From an uncultured Clostridia bacterium (GTDB lineage: Bacteria > Bacillota > Clostridia > Oscillospirales > Ruminococcaceae), in NCBI GenBank assembly GCA_945931735.1, contig CAMEPN010000164.1:1-5138 (forward strand): a stretch of DNA of 5,138 nt. Reading direction: 5' to 3'. Positions 5,105-5,138 of this stretch are shown here, piece by piece; positions within the stretch are counted from its first letter, which is position 1; the number at the start of each line of letters is the position of its first letter. The translations under genes and the position numbers were made by a program. The notes below the pieces were generated by a model that saw only the letters and a program-made list of their open reading frames with translations, did no database searches and had not been told where the DNA came from.

Positions 5105-5138
5105 TCTTTCTCAAAAATGCTATAACTTTTTTAGGATT

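Noticed and set aside
4844..5114. Two minus-strand small open frames overlapping hfq and its leader
   Set aside because: They overlap the start of hfq in other frames, their Arg/Ser-rich sequences look non-coding, and neither has a good ribosome-binding site. A short leader peptide is not excluded but nothing supports it.

Overview
The window looks like a low-to-mid GC Firmicute of class Clostridia, most like the Ruminococcus/Oscillospiraceae group. This rests on recognisable protein families, gene order, Gram-positive ribosome-binding sites and the presence of DivIVA, SepF and YlmH; no database search was possible. Every credible gene lies on the minus strand, so transcription runs from high to low coordinates. 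No RNA gene, mobile element, CRISPR array or phage signature was seen, and no stretch over 300 bases lacks a gene.

In transcription order the layout is: an extended -10 promoter (about 5094-5104) and a leader of about 100 nt with several possible hairpins; hfq (RNA chaperone); a membrane-anchored HlyD-like adaptor protein that starts on the last base of the hfq stop codon; yggS (PLP homeostasis), overlapping the adaptor gene by 23 bp; sepF (FtsZ membrane anchor); ylmH (S4-domain ribosome-associated protein), which starts at TTG seven bases after sepF. A hairpin with a U-rich tail then follows ylmH closely. After a 127-bp gap comes divIVA (polar/septal coiled-coil scaffold), then, 60 bp later, the first 177 codons of ileS (isoleucyl-tRNA synthetase), cut by the window edge.

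The core yggS-sepF-ylmH-divIVA-ileS is the Firmicute 'ylm' cell-division cluster, known from Bacillus subtilis downstream of ftsZ. Here the visible upstream partner is hfq plus the HlyD-like gene. The very tight hfq-to-ylmH packing (overlaps of 1 and 23 bp, gaps of 22 and 6 bp) suggests one translationally coupled unit; divIVA and ileS may be partly separated from it by the two stem-loops.

The region is mostly conserved housekeeping DNA. The points most worth a second look are the uncharacterised HlyD-like protein inside a division operon, its coupling to hfq, the structured hfq leader, the same-frame sepF/ylmH junction with two stops, and an ileS with no room for the T-box leader found before ileS in B. 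subtilis.
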